The notes: a model not told the origin generated them from the sequence alone. 64,000 nucleotides of DNA from Allobosea sp. WAO (GCF_001509835.1 NZ_JXTJ01000018.1:124001-188000); one strand, 5' to 3'; shown: positions 8,212 to 18,329, numbered from the stretch's first letter. A program made the numbers and translations.

Positions 8212-10044
8212 ATGGCGCTCACCCGTGGCCCCTCGCGGCCGGCCTATACCGGCCAGGCCTATCCCATCACCGACCATAGCTTCGACGTCGTCGTCGTCGG
8301 CGCCGGCGGTGCGGGCCTGCGTGCCACCGTCGGCTGCTCGCAGGCCGGCCTGCGCACCGCCTGCATCAGCAAGGTCTTCCCGACGCGCTCGCACACCGTC
8401 GCGGCCCAGGGCGGCGTCGCCGCCTCGCTCGGCAATATGGGCAAAGACACCTGGCAGTGGCACATGTACGACACCGTCAAGGGGTCGGACTGGCTCGGCG
8501 ACCAGGATGCGATCGAGTACCTCGTCCGCAACGCGCCGGCCGCCGTCTACGAGCTCGAGCACTGGGGCGTGCCCTTCTCGCGCACCGAGAGCGGCAAGAT
8601 CTACCAGCGCCCCTTCGGCGGCATGACCACCGAATTCGGCGAGGGCCCGCCGGCGCAGCGCACCTGCGCCGCCGCCGACCGCACCGGCCACGCCATGCTG
8701 CACACGCTCTATGGCCAAGCGCTGCGCTACAACACCGAGTTCTTCATCGAGTACTTCGCCATCGACCTGATCATGGACGATGACGGCCATTGCCGCGGCG
8801 TGATCGCGCTCAAGCTCGATGACGGCACGCTGCACCGCTTCCGCTCGCAGCAGACCATCCTGGCGACCGGCGGCTATGGCCGCGCCTATTTCTCGGCGAC
8901 CTCGGCCCATACCTGCACCGGCGACGGCGGCGGCATGGTGCTGCGCGCCGGCCTGCCGCTGCAGGACATGGAGTTCGTGCAGTTCCACCCGACCGGCATC
9001 TACGGCTCGGGCTGCCTGATCACCGAGGGCGCGCGCGGCGAGGGCGGCTACCTCACCAATTCCGAGGGCGAGCGCTTCATGGAGCGCTATGCCCCCTCGG
9101 CCAAGGACCTCGCCTCGCGCGACGTCGTCTCACGCTCGATGACCATGGAGATCCGTGGCGGGCGCGGCGTCGGCAAGAACAAGGACCATATCTACCTGCA
9201 TCTCGACCATCTCGACCCGAAGATCCTGCACGAGCGCCTTCCCGGCATCTCGGAAAGCGCCAAAATCTTCGCCGGCGTCGACGTGACCCGCGAGCCGATC
9301 CCGGTGCTGCCGACGGTGCACTACAACATGGGCGGCATTCCCACGAACTTCCATGGCGAGGTGTTGACCAAGGTCGGCGGCGATCCGGATGCGGTGGTGC
9401 CGGGCCTGATGGCCATCGGCGAGGCCGCGTGCGTCTCCGTCCACGGCGCCAACCGCCTCGGCTCGAACTCGCTGATCGACCTCGTTGTCTTCGGTCGCGC
9501 GGCCGGGCTGCGCTGCGCCGAGACGGTCAAGGCCGGCGAGAAGCAGCCGGAGCTGCAGAAGAACTCGGCCGATCTGTCGCTCACGCGCCTCGACAAGTAC
9601 CGCAATGCCAAGGGCGGGACCTCGACCGCCGATCTGCGCGACCGCATGCAGCGGACCATGCAGAACAACTGCGCGGTCTATCGCACCGGCGAGACGCTGG
9701 AAGAGGGCCACAAGCTGATCCACGAGGTCTGGGGCGGCATCACCGACATCGCCGTGACCGACCGCTCGCTGATCTGGAACTCGGACCTGATCGAGACGCT
9801 GGAGTTCGAGAACCTGATCACCCAGGCCGTGGTGACCATGGATTCGGCCCTGAACCGTCCGGAAAGCCGCGGCGCCCATGCCCGCGAGGACTATCCGAAC
9901 CGCGACGACAAGGACTGGATGAAGCACACGCTCGCCTGGGTCGACGACGAGAAGCGCACCGTCACGCTCGACGACCGTCCGGTGCACACCTACACGCTCT
10001 CGAACGACATCGAGTACATCAAGCCCAAGGCGCGGGTGTATTGA
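8212..10044 (+). CDS. sdhA: Succinate dehydrogenase flavoprotein subunit
   Basis: A 610-residue flavoprotein that oxidises succinate to fumarate. The FAD-binding Rossmann motif [15 protein letters not shown] is at about 27-41 and the covalent-FAD histidine in [10 protein letters not shown] at about 62. The substrate region [11 protein letters not shown] and the HPTG motif are present. The C-terminal domain ends with [13 protein letters not shown]. Length is typical. It follows sdhD by 3 bp and precedes sdhB by 14 bp. Confidence 0.98.
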   Translation: MALTRGPSRPAYTGQAYPITDHSFDVVVVGAGGAGLRATVGCSQAGLRTACISKVFPTRSHTVAAQGGVAASLGNMGKDTWQWHMYDTVKGSDWLGDQDAIEYLVRNAPAAVYELEHWGVPFSRTESGKIYQRPFGGMTTEFGEGPPAQRTCAAADRTGHAMLHTLYGQALRYNTEFFIEYFAIDLIMDDDGHCRGVIALKLDDGTLHRFRSQQTILATGGYGRAYFSATSAHTCTGDGGGMVLRAGLPLQDMEFVQFHPTGIYGSGCLITEGARGEGGYLTNSEGERFMERYAPSAKDLASRDVVSRSMTMEIRGGRGVGKNKDHIYLHLDHLDPKILHERLPGISESAKIFAGVDVTREPIPVLPTVHYNMGGIPTNFHGEVLTKVGGDPDAVVPGLMAIGEAACVSVHGANRLGSNSLIDLVVFGRAAGLRCAETVKAGEKQPELQKNSADLSLTRLDKYRNAKGGTSTADLRDRMQRTMQNNCAVYRTGETLEEGHKLIHEVWGGITDIAVTDRSLIWNSDLIETLEFENLITQAVVTMDSALNRPESRGAHAREDYPNRDDKDWMKHTLAWVDDEKRTVTLDDRPVHTYTLSNDIEYIKPKARVY

Positions 10045-10058
10045 GGACGATCTGAACG

Positions 10059-10844
10059 ATGGCCGAATTCAATCTTCCTCAGAACTCCCGCCTGACCGAG
10101 GGCAAGGCCTGGCCGAAGCCGGCCGGCGCCAAGAAGGTCACCGAGTTCAAGGTCTACCGCTGGAATCCCGACGACACCGCCAATCCGCGTACCGACACCT
10201 ATTATGTCGATCGCGAGGATTGCGGGCCGATGGTCCTCGACGCGCTGATCTGGATCAAGAACAAGGTCGACCCGACGCTGACCTTCCGGCGCTCCTGCCG
10301 CGAGGGCATCTGCGGTTCCTGCGCCATGAACATGGACGGCAAGAACGGGCTCGCCTGCACCACCGGCATCGATGAGTGCGGATCGAAGGGCAAGGTCGCG
10401 ATCTACCCGCTGCCGCACATGCCGGTGGTCAAGGACCTCGTCCCGGACCTCACCCGCTTCTACGCCCAGCACGCCTCGATCGAGCCCTGGCTCAAGACGA
10501 CGACGCCGGCGCCGGAGAAGGAATGGTCGCAGGCCAAGGACGACCGCGAGAAGCTCGACGGGCTCTATGAGTGCATCCTCTGCGCCTGCTGCTCGACCTC
10601 GTGCCCGAGCTATTGGTGGAATGGCGACCGCTATCTCGGCCCGGCCGCGCTGCTGCAGGCCTATCGCTGGCTGATCGACTCGCGCGATGAGGCCACCGGC
10701 GAGCGCCTCGATGATCTCGAGGATCCGTTCCGGCTCTATCGCTGCCACACCATCATGAACTGCGCCAATGCCTGCCCGAAGGGGCTGAACCCCGCCAAGG
10801 CGATCGCCGAGGTCAAGAAGATGATGGTGGCCCGCCAGGTCTGA
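10059..10844 (+). CDS. sdhB: Succinate dehydrogenase iron-sulfur subunit
   Basis: A 261-residue electron-transfer subunit. The [2Fe-2S] ligands are in [12 protein letters not shown] (about 80-91) and the later C-x11-C segment. The [4Fe-4S] and [3Fe-4S] ligands are in [16 protein letters not shown] and [17 protein letters not shown]. It passes electrons from SdhA flavin to quinone at SdhCD. It is the last gene of the operon; a palindromic repeat begins 5 bp after the stop. Confidence 0.98.
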   Translation: MAEFNLPQNSRLTEGKAWPKPAGAKKVTEFKVYRWNPDDTANPRTDTYYVDREDCGPMVLDALIWIKNKVDPTLTFRRSCREGICGSCAMNMDGKNGLACTTGIDECGSKGKVAIYPLPHMPVVKDLVPDLTRFYAQHASIEPWLKTTTPAPEKEWSQAKDDREKLDGLYECILCACCSTSCPSYWWNGDRYLGPAALLQAYRWLIDSRDEATGERLDDLEDPFRLYRCHTIMNCANACPKGLNPAKAIAEVKKMMVARQV

Positions 10845-10849
10845 GGGCC

Positions 10850-10971
10850 GAAAATCCGCGAGCGCGGCCGGCCTACGCGACTGGCTGCGCTTCCGGTGCT
10901 CACGGACAGAAGTCCGCTGCGCTCCGGTTCTCGCCAATCACGCCGGCCGACTCGCGCTGGCGAATTTTCGC
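10850..10971. repeat. Dispersed palindromic repeat, family 2, copy a
   Basis: The ends are an inverted repeat: GAAAATCCGCGAGCGCG against the reverse complement of CGCGCTGGCGAATTTTC. The centre CTGCGCTTCCGGTGCTCACGG, GACAGAAGTCCG, then CTCCGGTTCTCG is shared with 27784-27906. It fills the gap between the convergent sdhB and D-amino-acid dehydrogenase genes and may act in bidirectional termination. Confidence 0.65.
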
Positions 10972-10992
10972 TGAGTCCTTTTCCGTATCAGG

Positions 10993-12231
10993 TCAAAGAT
11001 ACCGCCCCGGCGCGTAGGGCCTCGGGTCGATCGGCGGCGTCTCGCCGCAGAACAGCGCGGCCAGCAATTCGCCGGTCATCGGGCCTGTCGAGAAGCCGAG
11101 ATGCTGGTTGCCGAAGGCAAGCCAGAGCCCCTGATGCCGGGGCGCGGCGCCGATCATCGGCAATGAATCCGGCAGGGTCGGCCGGGCTCCGCGCCAGGTT
11201 TTGCCGAGCATGCCGCCGAGCGGGAAGGCCTCGCGTGCGCTTTGCGTGACGCTCTCGATCTGGCGGAGCTGGTCGGGCGCGTCGCGGAGGCTGAGATCGA
11301 CGCCGCTGGTGACGCGGTAGCCTTCCTCCATCGGCGTCATGAAATAGGCCGCGTCGACATCGTAGACTGGGCGGCTAAGGCGGGCGCCGTCGCCCGGCGC
11401 GAAATGGCGGTGATAGCCGCGCTCGACATCGAGCTTCGGATCTAGCCCGAGCGGGCGCAGCAGGTCGGCGCTCCAGGGGCCGAGCGCGATCACGACGTCG
11501 CTGGCTTCATACAGGCGCTGCACCGTCTGGACCCGCCAGAGCGCGCCCTCCCGGCGCAGAGAGCCGACCTCCTCCTGAATCAGGGTGCCGCCGCGGGCGA
11601 CGAACAGGGCGGCGTAGCCGGCGGTGACGGCGCCGGGCGAGTCGACCGAGCCATTTGCGGCAATGAAAAGCCCGGTCGGAAAGATCGGGTTCAGCGACGG
11701 CTCGAGCGCCGAGATGCCCTGCCGGTCGAGAATCTCGGATTCGACGCCGTGGGCCTTCAGCAGATCCTGCTCAGCGCGGGCCGACGCGAGGCCGGCGTCG
11801 CTGCGCCAGAGCTTGAGCGTGCCGGTCTCGCGCAGGCGATGGGTGATGCCGGCCTCTCGCATCAGGGCGCGGTGGCGCGTGACCGCCGTCGCGGTCAGCC
11901 CGTCCATCGCCGCGATCCGGGCCGCGGCCTGCGAGGCACGCCCTTCCCAGAGGAAGCGCAGCATCCAGCCGGGACTGGTGAGCGCGCGCCGCCAGTCGAG
12001 ATGCAGGGCCGGGTGGCGGTTGCCGAGATAACCCGGCAGCTTGGCGTAGAGCCCGGGATTGTTCAGCGGCACCAGCGAGGAGCGGCCGATCACGCCGGCA
12101 TTGCCATAGGAGGTCTCGCGGCCGGGCTCGCGCCGGTCGAGCAGGGTGACGGCGAAGCCGCGCTGTTGCAGGGCGAGCGCGCAGGAGACGCCGACAATGC
12201 CGGCGCCGAGGACGAGGATGGTGCGGCTCAC
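10993..12231 (-). CDS. D-amino acid dehydrogenase family FAD oxidoreductase (DadA-like)
   Basis: A 412-residue FAD-dependent oxidase/dehydrogenase. The N-terminal ILVLGAGIVGVSCALALQQRG binds the FAD ADP moiety. ETSYGNAGVIGRSSLVPLNNPG, RHPALHLDW and the C-terminal GHRG-equivalent segment LGFSTGPMTGELLAALF are DadA-type features. Such enzymes deaminate D-amino acids to 2-oxo acids at the membrane and feed electrons to quinone. The start overlaps the end of the glutamine-amidotransferase gene by 4 bp (ATGA), so the two are translationally coupled. The true substrate may be another D- or N-methyl amino acid. Confidence 0.85.
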   Translation of the reverse strand: MSRTILVLGAGIVGVSCALALQQRGFAVTLLDRREPGRETSYGNAGVIGRSSLVPLNNPGLYAKLPGYLGNRHPALHLDWRRALTSPGWMLRFLWEGRASQAAARIAAMDGLTATAVTRHRALMREAGITHRLRETGTLKLWRSDAGLASARAEQDLLKAHGVESEILDRQGISALEPSLNPIFPTGLFIAANGSVDSPGAVTAGYAALFVARGGTLIQEEVGSLRREGALWRVQTVQRLYEASDVVIALGPWSADLLRPLGLDPKLDVERGYHRHFAPGDGARLSRPVYDVDAAYFMTPMEEGYRVTSGVDLSLRDAPDQLRQIESVTQSAREAFPLGGMLGKTWRGARPTLPDSLPMIGAAPRHQGLWLAFGNQHLGFSTGPMTGELLAALFCGETPPIDPRPYAPGRYL

Positions 12232-13025
12232 GCGGTCGGGCCTGTGCTGGTTGCCGGCTGCTTCAGCCAGTGATCGAGGAAGGCGTCGAGCCAGCTGCGG
12301 ACGGCCGGATCGTACTGATACCAGCCGTCGAGATGCTGCTGGCGCAGCTGCGCTCCGGGCATCAGCGTGCGCTCATGCCCGCGCACCGACCAGCGACACA
12401 TCATCGCCGGCGTCACCTCCGGGTGGAACTGGATGCCATAGGCGCTCTCGCCGGCGCGGATCGCCTGCACCGGGAAGTCGCCGCCGGTGGCGAGGCATTC
12501 GGCGCCGGTCGGGCAGTTGAAGCCTTCGCGATGCCATTGATAGACGGTGTCCGGCCAGGCGAAGCCGGCGGCCTCGGCGTGGCTCCTGCCAGCTTCGGTC
12601 TGGCCGAGCCGGTAATATCCGACCTCGGCGCGGCCCTGTGGATGGGTGTAGACTGTGCCGCCGAGATGCCGGGTCAGCATCTGGGCTCCCAGGCAGATGC
12701 CGAGAAAGGGTGCCTTTTCCTTGAGGCAGACCCCGATCCAGTCGATCTCGGCCTTGACGAAATCGTCGGGGTCGTTGGCGCTCATCGGGCCGCCGAAGAT
12801 CACCGCGCCGGCATGCTCCTGCATGGTCTGGGGCAGCGGGTCACCGAAGCGCGGCTTGCGAATATCGAGCGCATATCCGCGTTCCGCCAGTAGGCGGCCG
12901 ACGCGACCGGCCGTCGAATGCTCCTGATGCAGCACGATCAGCACGGGTTTCCGCGGCGGAGGCAGAGGGTCGAGGCGCGTGCGAAGCCGGCGCCGGTATG
13001 GAAAACGGAAGGACTGGTCGTTCAT
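12228..13025 (-). CDS. Glutamine amidotransferase class I (GMP-synthase-like, YfeJ type)
   Basis: A 265-residue class I glutamine amidotransferase. The nucleophile elbow is FLGICLGAQML, the oxyanion region AVIFGGPMSAND, and the catalytic His-Glu pair is in GIQFHPEVTP, so all three catalytic residues are present. There is no synthetase domain; stand-alone members cleave glutamine or gamma-glutamyl compounds for an unknown partner. Start ATG 13025 gives MNDQSFRFPYRR; the frame stays open to 13163, but the extra residues are not family-like. It is upstream of, and overlaps by 4 bp, the DadA-like gene, hinting at joint work on a gamma-glutamyl or D-amino compound. It diverges from the TetR gene. 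Confidence 0.82.
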   Translation of the reverse strand: MNDQSFRFPYRRRLRTRLDPLPPPRKPVLIVLHQEHSTAGRVGRLLAERGYALDIRKPRFGDPLPQTMQEHAGAVIFGGPMSANDPDDFVKAEIDWIGVCLKEKAPFLGICLGAQMLTRHLGGTVYTHPQGRAEVGYYRLGQTEAGRSHAEAAGFAWPDTVYQWHREGFNCPTGAECLATGGDFPVQAIRAGESAYGIQFHPEVTPAMMCRWSVRGHERTLMPGAQLRQQHLDGWYQYDPAVRSWLDAFLDHWLKQPATSTGPTA

Positions 13026-13211
13026 CGCGGCGGTCGGTTGCGCCCCCGGAACATCTGGCGTGCCTGCTCGCACCGGAGAATGCGGGCAGGGGCTGCGCTC
13101 GGCAAGCGGATTATCGGGCCCGTGGCGTATGGCAGCGCACCGCATTGCGCATACTTCATGCAATCTGGTGAACCCATTTACCAGGAATGCAACCAGTGGC
13201 CGTATTCCGCG

Positions 13212-13258
13212 TTGACAGCAGAGCCGGCTTCAGGCAATGAGAATGAACATTCATTCTC
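13212..13258 (+). promoter_or_regulatory. TetR-type promoter/operator region
   Basis: TTGACA at 13212-13217 is a consensus -35 box. The inverted repeat GAGAATGAA-CA-TTCATTCTC (13239-13258, 9-bp perfect arms, 2-bp spacer) covers the expected -10/+1 zone. This is a typical TetR-family operator shape, so the regulator encoded just downstream probably represses its own operon here. The DNA is visibly less GC-rich than its surroundings. Confidence 0.6.
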
Positions 13259-13274
13259 ATTGTTTGGCCGAGCC

Positions 13275-13916
13275 TTGTCGCACGCAGCAGACCAGCATCA
13301 GGCCGAACGCGGCCTTTCGGATCGCCATATCCGCATCCTCGATGCGGCGGAGCAGGTCTTCGCGCGCTCCGGGTTCCATGCCGCGACAATGAACGATGTC
13401 GCTGTTGAGGCCGGGATGAGTCCCGGCAATCTCTATCGCTATTTTCCGTCGAAGAACGCGATCGTAGAAGGCATTGCCGAGCGCGACCGCAGCGAGATCG
13501 CTGCCGATTTCGCCGGTCTCGATCCGGCGAAGGGCGGCCTGCTCGACCAACTCGAAGAGCTCGGCCGGTTCCATCTCGTCGGCAAGCCGCGCGAGAAGGC
13601 GATCATCGCCCTGCAGATCTGGGCGGAGGCGGCCCGCAATCCCGAGATGGCTCAGATGTGCGCCGGCATCGACGGCACGGTCGAGCAGGGGTTGACTGCC
13701 GCGGTCGCGATCGCCCGCGAGAATGGCGAGCTACCTGTCAATCTCGATCAAGCGCGCTTCCTGCAGGCGATCTTCATGATGGCCGACGGCTTCTTCTGCC
13801 GTCGTGCCGTCGATCCCGATTTCGACGCCGTGGCCGGCGCCGAGACCCTTTTCGCCGCGATGCGCGGGCTGGCAGCGGTGATGCTGCTGCCGCCGGCCGC
13901 GGACGAGCAACCATGA
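13275..13916 (+). CDS. TetR-family transcriptional repressor of the RND efflux operon
   Basis: About 213 residues. The N-terminal HTH is clear: RILDAAEQVFARSGFHAATMNDVAVEAGMS, then PGNLYRYFPSKNAIVEGIAE. The C-terminal ligand domain resembles AcrR-like regulators. The start is uncertain: the frame is open far upstream (ATGs at 12918 and 13158), but those starts precede the predicted operator. I therefore prefer TTG 13275; TTG 13260 is another option. The stop overlaps the membrane-fusion-protein ATG by 4 bp, so it heads a three-gene efflux operon. It is divergent from the amidotransferase gene, which it may also control. Confidence 0.85.
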   Translation: MSHAADQHQAERGLSDRHIRILDAAEQVFARSGFHAATMNDVAVEAGMSPGNLYRYFPSKNAIVEGIAERDRSEIAADFAGLDPAKGGLLDQLEELGRFHLVGKPREKAIIALQIWAEAARNPEMAQMCAGIDGTVEQGLTAAVAIARENGELPVNLDQARFLQAIFMMADGFFCRRAVDPDFDAVAGAETLFAAMRGLAAVMLLPPAADEQP

Positions 13917-15118
13917 ACGCGCAAAGAGCCTCACCCATGTCTACCTCCCACAAGACCCTCGTCGCCCTGTCGCTCCTCGCTCTCGCCGGCTTGCCCGCGG
14001 CCGGTCTGGCGCAGGGGACGGCCGCCGCTGCCGTTCAGCAGCCGAGCGCCGGCCCGGCGATCACCGTGACCTCGGCCAAGCGTGGCGAGATCGTCCAGAG
14101 CGTCGTCGTCTCCGGCTCGATGATCGCGCGCGACGAGATCATGGTGGCGCCCGAGATCGACGGCTTCGTGATCACCGAGCTGCTGGCGGAGGAGGGCGAG
14201 CGCGTCGTCGCCGGCCAGGTGCTGGCGCGGCTTTCGCGCACTACGCTCGAGGTGCAGCGCAGCCAGAACGATGCCCAGATCCAGCGTGCCGAGGCCGGCG
14301 TCGACCAGGCCAAGGCGCAGATCGTCGAGGCGGAAGCCAATCTGGTGCAGGCCAACAACGCCTTCGACCGGACGAAATCGCTGCGCGACACCGGCAATGC
14401 CAGCGTCGAGACCTATGATCTGCGGGCCACGGCCGCCCGGGCGGCACAGGCGCGGCTGAACTCGGCCAAGCAGAACCTTGCGATCATGACCGCCGACCTC
14501 GCTTTGGCGAAAGCCCAGGGAAAGGACATCGACGTCAAGCTGGCGCGCACCGAGATCAAGACGCCGAAGGCCGGCATCGTCAGCCGGCGCAATGCCCGTC
14601 TCGGGGCGATGGCGACGATGGCCGCGGCTGAGCCGCTCTTCAAGGTCATCGCGGACGGTGCCGTCGAACTCGAGGCGGAAGTCGCCGAAGTCGAGCTTCC
14701 CAGCCTGAAGCTCGGGCAAAAGGTGGCAGTGACGCCGGCCGGCGCAACGCAGGCGCTGGAAGGCGAGATCCGCCTAATCGCGCCGGAGGTCGACAAGGCG
14801 TCGCGGCTCGGGCGGGTGCGCATTGCGCTCAAGGGCAATCCGCCGGTGGCGATCGGCTCCTTCGCCCGCGGGGTGATCGAGACCGGGCGCAAGAACAATG
14901 TGATCCTACCGCTTTCGGCGATCACCTATACGCGCGCCGGCGCGACCGTGCAGGCGGTCAAGGACGGCAAGGTCGCCACCAAAAAGGTTGAGCTCGGCCT
15001 GATTGGCGATGGGCGCGCCGAGATCGTCTCCGGCCTCGCCGAGGGCGAGAGCGTGGTTGCCCGTGCCGGCACCTTCGTGCGCGATGGTGACGTCATCACC
15101 CCAGTCACGACGAACTGA
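13913..15118 (+). CDS. RND efflux periplasmic adaptor (membrane fusion protein)
   Basis: A 401-residue HlyD/AcrA-type adaptor linking an inner-membrane RND pump to an outer-membrane channel. A signal sequence (TLVALSLLALAGLPAAGLAQ) is followed by the lipoyl half-motif VSGSMIARDEIMVAPEIDGFV. A coiled-coil hairpin rich in Q, A and E spans about 115-195. Next comes the second lipoyl half IKTPKAGIVSRRNARLGAM, a beta-barrel and a membrane-proximal domain. Start ATG 13913 overlaps the TetR stop; ATG 13937 (MSTSHK) with AAAGAG upstream is equally possible. It is followed 11 bp later by the pump gene. No outer-membrane channel gene is present. Confidence 0.9.
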   Translation: MNAQRASPMSTSHKTLVALSLLALAGLPAAGLAQGTAAAAVQQPSAGPAITVTSAKRGEIVQSVVVSGSMIARDEIMVAPEIDGFVITELLAEEGERVVAGQVLARLSRTTLEVQRSQNDAQIQRAEAGVDQAKAQIVEAEANLVQANNAFDRTKSLRDTGNASVETYDLRATAARAAQARLNSAKQNLAIMTADLALAKAQGKDIDVKLARTEIKTPKAGIVSRRNARLGAMATMAAAEPLFKVIADGAVELEAEVAEVELPSLKLGQKVAVTPAGATQALEGEIRLIAPEVDKASRLGRVRIALKGNPPVAIGSFARGVIETGRKNNVILPLSAITYTRAGATVQAVKDGKVATKKVELGLIGDGRAEIVSGLAEGESVVARAGTFVRDGDVITPVTTN

Positions 15119-15129
15119 CGGGGCCGGCG

Positions 15130-18100
15130 ATGAACTTCAACTTCTCAGCCTGGTCGATCCGCAAGCCGGTTCCGTCGATCCTGCTTTTCGTCGTTCTCTG
15201 CGTGCTCGGCCTGCTCTCGTTCTCGAAGCTGCCGGTGACGCGCTTCCCGAACATCGACGTGCCGCTGGTCTCTGTGACGGTGACGCAGTCCGGCGCAGCG
15301 CCGGCCGAGCTCGAAAGCCAGGTCAGCAAGCGCGTCGAGGACGCGGTCGCCAACATCACCGGCGTCAAGCATGTGATGTCGACGCTGACAGACGGCGCCT
15401 CGACCACGCTCATCGAGTTCCGGCTGGAGACCAATACCGACCGGGCCGTCAACGACGTCAAGGATGCGATCGCCAAGGTCAGGGCCGATCTGCCGCGGCA
15501 GATCGACGAGCCGGTGATCCAGCGCATCGACGTCGAGGGCCAGTCGATCCTGACCTATGGCGCGGCCTCCGCCGGCATGACGCTGGAGCAGCTTTCCTGG
15601 CATGTCGACGACGTCGTTGCGCGCGAATTGCAGGGGCTGAAGGGCGTTGGCCGGGTCGAGCGCTATGGCGGCGTCGATCGCGAGATCAGGATCTCGCTCG
15701 ATCCCGACAGGCTGCTGGCGCTCGGCACCACGGCGGGCGAGGTCAACCGCCAGATCCGCGCGACCAATGTCGACCTCGCTGGCGGGCGCGGCGAGGTCGG
15801 CGGCCAGGAGCAGGCGATCCGCACGCTCGCCAGCGCCAAGACCGTCGCCGAGCTCGCCGAGAGCAAGATCCAGCTCACGGGTGGGCGCGAGGTCCGCCTG
15901 AAGGAGCTCGGGCGCGTCGAGGATTCGAACTCGGAGCCGCGTGCCTTCGGGCGGCTCGACAAGCAGCCGGTGGTCTCCTTCGCGGTTTTCCGCTCGAAGG
16001 GCTCAAGCGAGCTCTCGGTCAAGGACGTCGTCGTCGCCAAGATCGACGAGCTCAACAAGCGCTATCCCGATATCGCGCTGAAGCCGATCGACGATGCGGT
16101 CGCCTACACCCATGGCAACTATAAGGCGGCGATGGAGACGCTGCTGGAGGGCGCGGCGCTGGCCGTACTCGTCGTCTTCCTGTTCCTGCGCAACTGGCGT
16201 GCGACGCTGATCACCGCAGTGGCGCTGCCGCTTTCGGCGATACCGACCTTCTGGGCGATGGAGATGATGGGCTTCTCGCTCAATCTCGTCAGCCTGCTCG
16301 GTATCACGCTGGTGACCGGCATCCTGGTCGACGACGCCATCGTCGAGATCGAGAACATCGTCCGCCACATGAAGATGGGCAAATCGCCCTATCGCGCCGC
16401 GATGGAGGCGGCCGACGAGATCGGTCTCGCGGTCATCGCGATCACCTTGACCATCGTCGCGATCTTCGCGCCGGTCTCGTTCATGGGCGGCGTTGCCGGG
16501 CAGTACTTCAGGCAGTTCGGGCTCACGGTCGCGGTCGCGGTACTGTTCTCGCTGCTGGTGGCGCGACTGATCACGCCGATGATGGCGGCCTATCTTATGC
16601 GTCCGGTGGACCATCAGGAGCCCAAGGACGGGTTCGTGATGCGCGGCTATGTCGGGCTGCTCAAGGCGACGCTGAAGATCCGCTACCTGACGCTGGTGAT
16701 CGGCTTCATCTTCCTCTGGGGCTCGATCCAGGCGACCGCGCTGCTGCCAACCGGCTTCATCCCGGAGGAGGATACCGCGCGCGTCGTTGCATCAGTCGAG
16801 CTGCCGCCTGGCTCGACGCTGGAGGACACCCGCATCACCAGCGACAAGATCGTCGACAAGCTGCGCGAGATCCCCGAGGTGACCCGCGTATTCGTGCTCG
16901 GCGGAGCGTCGCCGACCGGCCAGCGCGAAGTCCGCCGTGCCGCGGTCTTCATCATGCTGCAGCCGAAGGCCGAGCGCTCGATCCCGCAGAAGGAGCTGAA
17001 GGTCACGATCGCCGAGAAGCTCGCCTCGGTGCCCGATGTCCGCGCCTGGTATGTCAACGAGCGCGGCGAACGCGAAATGGCCTTCTCGATCCTCTCAAAG
17101 GACGGAGATGCGCTCGATGAGGCGGTGGCGCGGATCGAGGCGCGCATGCGCAAGGTCGACGGCTATCTCAACGTCGCCACCGCCGGCTCGCTGAGCCGGC
17201 CGGAGATGCGGGTCACGCCGAAGCTCGAACAGGCCGCCAATCTCGGCGTCACGCCGGAGGCGATCTCGGAGGCGATCCGGGTCGCGACCATCGGCGACAT
17301 CGGCGCCAATCTCGCCAAGTTCAACGCCGGCGACCGGCTGGTGCCGATCCGCGTCCAGCTCGACGAGCAGGCGCGCACCGACATCCGCAACATCGCGGCG
17401 CTGCGCGTCACCAATGTCAACGGCGTCTCGGTGCCGCTCACGGCGGTCGCCGAGATCGGCTTCGGCGAGGGTCCGTCCTCGATCGACCGCTATGACCGCG
17501 TCCGCCGGGCCGCGATCGGCGCCGATCTGAAGCGCGGCCTCGAGCTCGGCACGGCGCAGGAGACCTTCAACAAGATCGTCGCGGAGGTCGGCCTGCCCGA
17601 GGGCGTGCGGATCGCCGCGACCGGCGATGCCGAGATCCAGGGCGAGGTCGTGCAGGGCTTCATCACCGCGATGACCACCGGCCTGATGCTGGTGCTCGCG
17701 GTGCTGATCCTGCTGTTCGGCTCGGTCTTCCAGCCGATCACCATCCTGCTCTCGCTGCCGCTTTCCTTCGGCGGCGTGGTGATCGCACTGCTCGCGACCA
17801 ACAATCCGGTCTCGATGCCGGTCTATATCGGCCTGCTGATGCTGATGGGCATCGTCACCAAGAACGCGATCATGCTGGTCGATTTCGCGGTCGAGGAAGT
17901 CGGGCGCGGCAAGGACCGGATGACGGCGCTGATCGAGGCCGGCCGCAAGCGGGCGCGGCCGATCGTGATGACGACGATCGCCATGGCGGCCGGCATGCTG
18001 CCCTCCGCCTATGGCGTCGGCGATGGCGGCGAGTTCCGCTCGCCCATGGCGATCGCGGTGATCGGCGGCCTGATTGTCTCGACCGTGCTCAGCCTCGTCT

Positions 18101-18291
18101 TCGTGCCGTCCTTCTACACGGTGATGGACGATCTCGGGCGCCTTCTGGCCTGGGCTTTCGGCCGCTTCTTCAGCAAGGCCGAGGATGAATCGACCTGGGA
18201 GCCGATCCATGATCCCGAGCAGACGCCGGGCGAAGCCAGCGCCAAGGCGATGACCGGAAAGCTCACCCCGCCGCGACTGGCGGCGGAGTGA
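15130..18291 (+). CDS. RND-family efflux permease (AcrB/HAE-1 type)
   Basis: A 1053-residue pump with the duplicated RND architecture: TM1 (about 12-30), a large periplasmic loop, TM2-6, then the second half with TM7 near 530 and five helices at about 850-1030. The proton-relay aspartates lie in GILVDDAIVEIENI (about 400), and the second-half lysine region in GIVTKNAIMLVDFAVEE. The porter start FPNIDVPLVSVTVTQSGAAP is typical of multidrug or lipophilic-compound exporters. It forms an operon with the adaptor and TetR repressor; substrate unknown. An intrinsic terminator follows 9 bp after the stop. Confidence 0.93.
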   Translation: MNFNFSAWSIRKPVPSILLFVVLCVLGLLSFSKLPVTRFPNIDVPLVSVTVTQSGAAPAELESQVSKRVEDAVANITGVKHVMSTLTDGASTTLIEFRLETNTDRAVNDVKDAIAKVRADLPRQIDEPVIQRIDVEGQSILTYGAASAGMTLEQLSWHVDDVVARELQGLKGVGRVERYGGVDREIRISLDPDRLLALGTTAGEVNRQIRATNVDLAGGRGEVGGQEQAIRTLASAKTVAELAESKIQLTGGREVRLKELGRVEDSNSEPRAFGRLDKQPVVSFAVFRSKGSSELSVKDVVVAKIDELNKRYPDIALKPIDDAVAYTHGNYKAAMETLLEGAALAVLVVFLFLRNWRATLITAVALPLSAIPTFWAMEMMGFSLNLVSLLGITLVTGILVDDAIVEIENIVRHMKMGKSPYRAAMEAADEIGLAVIAITLTIVAIFAPVSFMGGVAGQYFRQFGLTVAVAVLFSLLVARLITPMMAAYLMRPVDHQEPKDGFVMRGYVGLLKATLKIRYLTLVIGFIFLWGSIQATALLPTGFIPEEDTARVVASVELPPGSTLEDTRITSDKIVDKLREIPEVTRVFVLGGASPTGQREVRRAAVFIMLQPKAERSIPQKELKVTIAEKLASVPDVRAWYVNERGEREMAFSILSKDGDALDEAVARIEARMRKVDGYLNVATAGSLSRPEMRVTPKLEQAANLGVTPEAISEAIRVATIGDIGANLAKFNAGDRLVPIRVQLDEQARTDIRNIAALRVTNVNGVSVPLTAVAEIGFGEGPSSIDRYDRVRRAAIGADLKRGLELGTAQETFNKIVAEVGLPEGVRIAATGDAEIQGEVVQGFITAMTTGLMLVLAVLILLFGSVFQPITILLSLPLSFGGVVIALLATNNPVSMPVYIGLLMLMGIVTKNAIMLVDFAVEEVGRGKDRMTALIEAGRKRARPIVMTTIAMAAGMLPSAYGVGDGGEFRSPMAIAVIGGLIVSTVLSLVFVPSFYTVMDDLGRLLAWAFGRFFSKAEDESTWEPIHDPEQTPGEASAKAMTGKLTPPRLAAE

Positions 18292-18300
18292 GAGAAAACC

Positions 18301-18329
18301 AAGGGCCTGCCTTCGGGCGGGCCCTTTTT
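18301..18329 (+). terminator. Rho-independent terminator of the efflux operon
   Basis: AAGGGCCTGCC, a TTC loop, then GGCGGGCCC and TTTTT form a GC-rich hairpin with a T-run directly after the RND permease gene. On the minus strand the AAAACC side gives a shorter T-stretch, so it may also serve the convergent gene. Confidence 0.85.
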
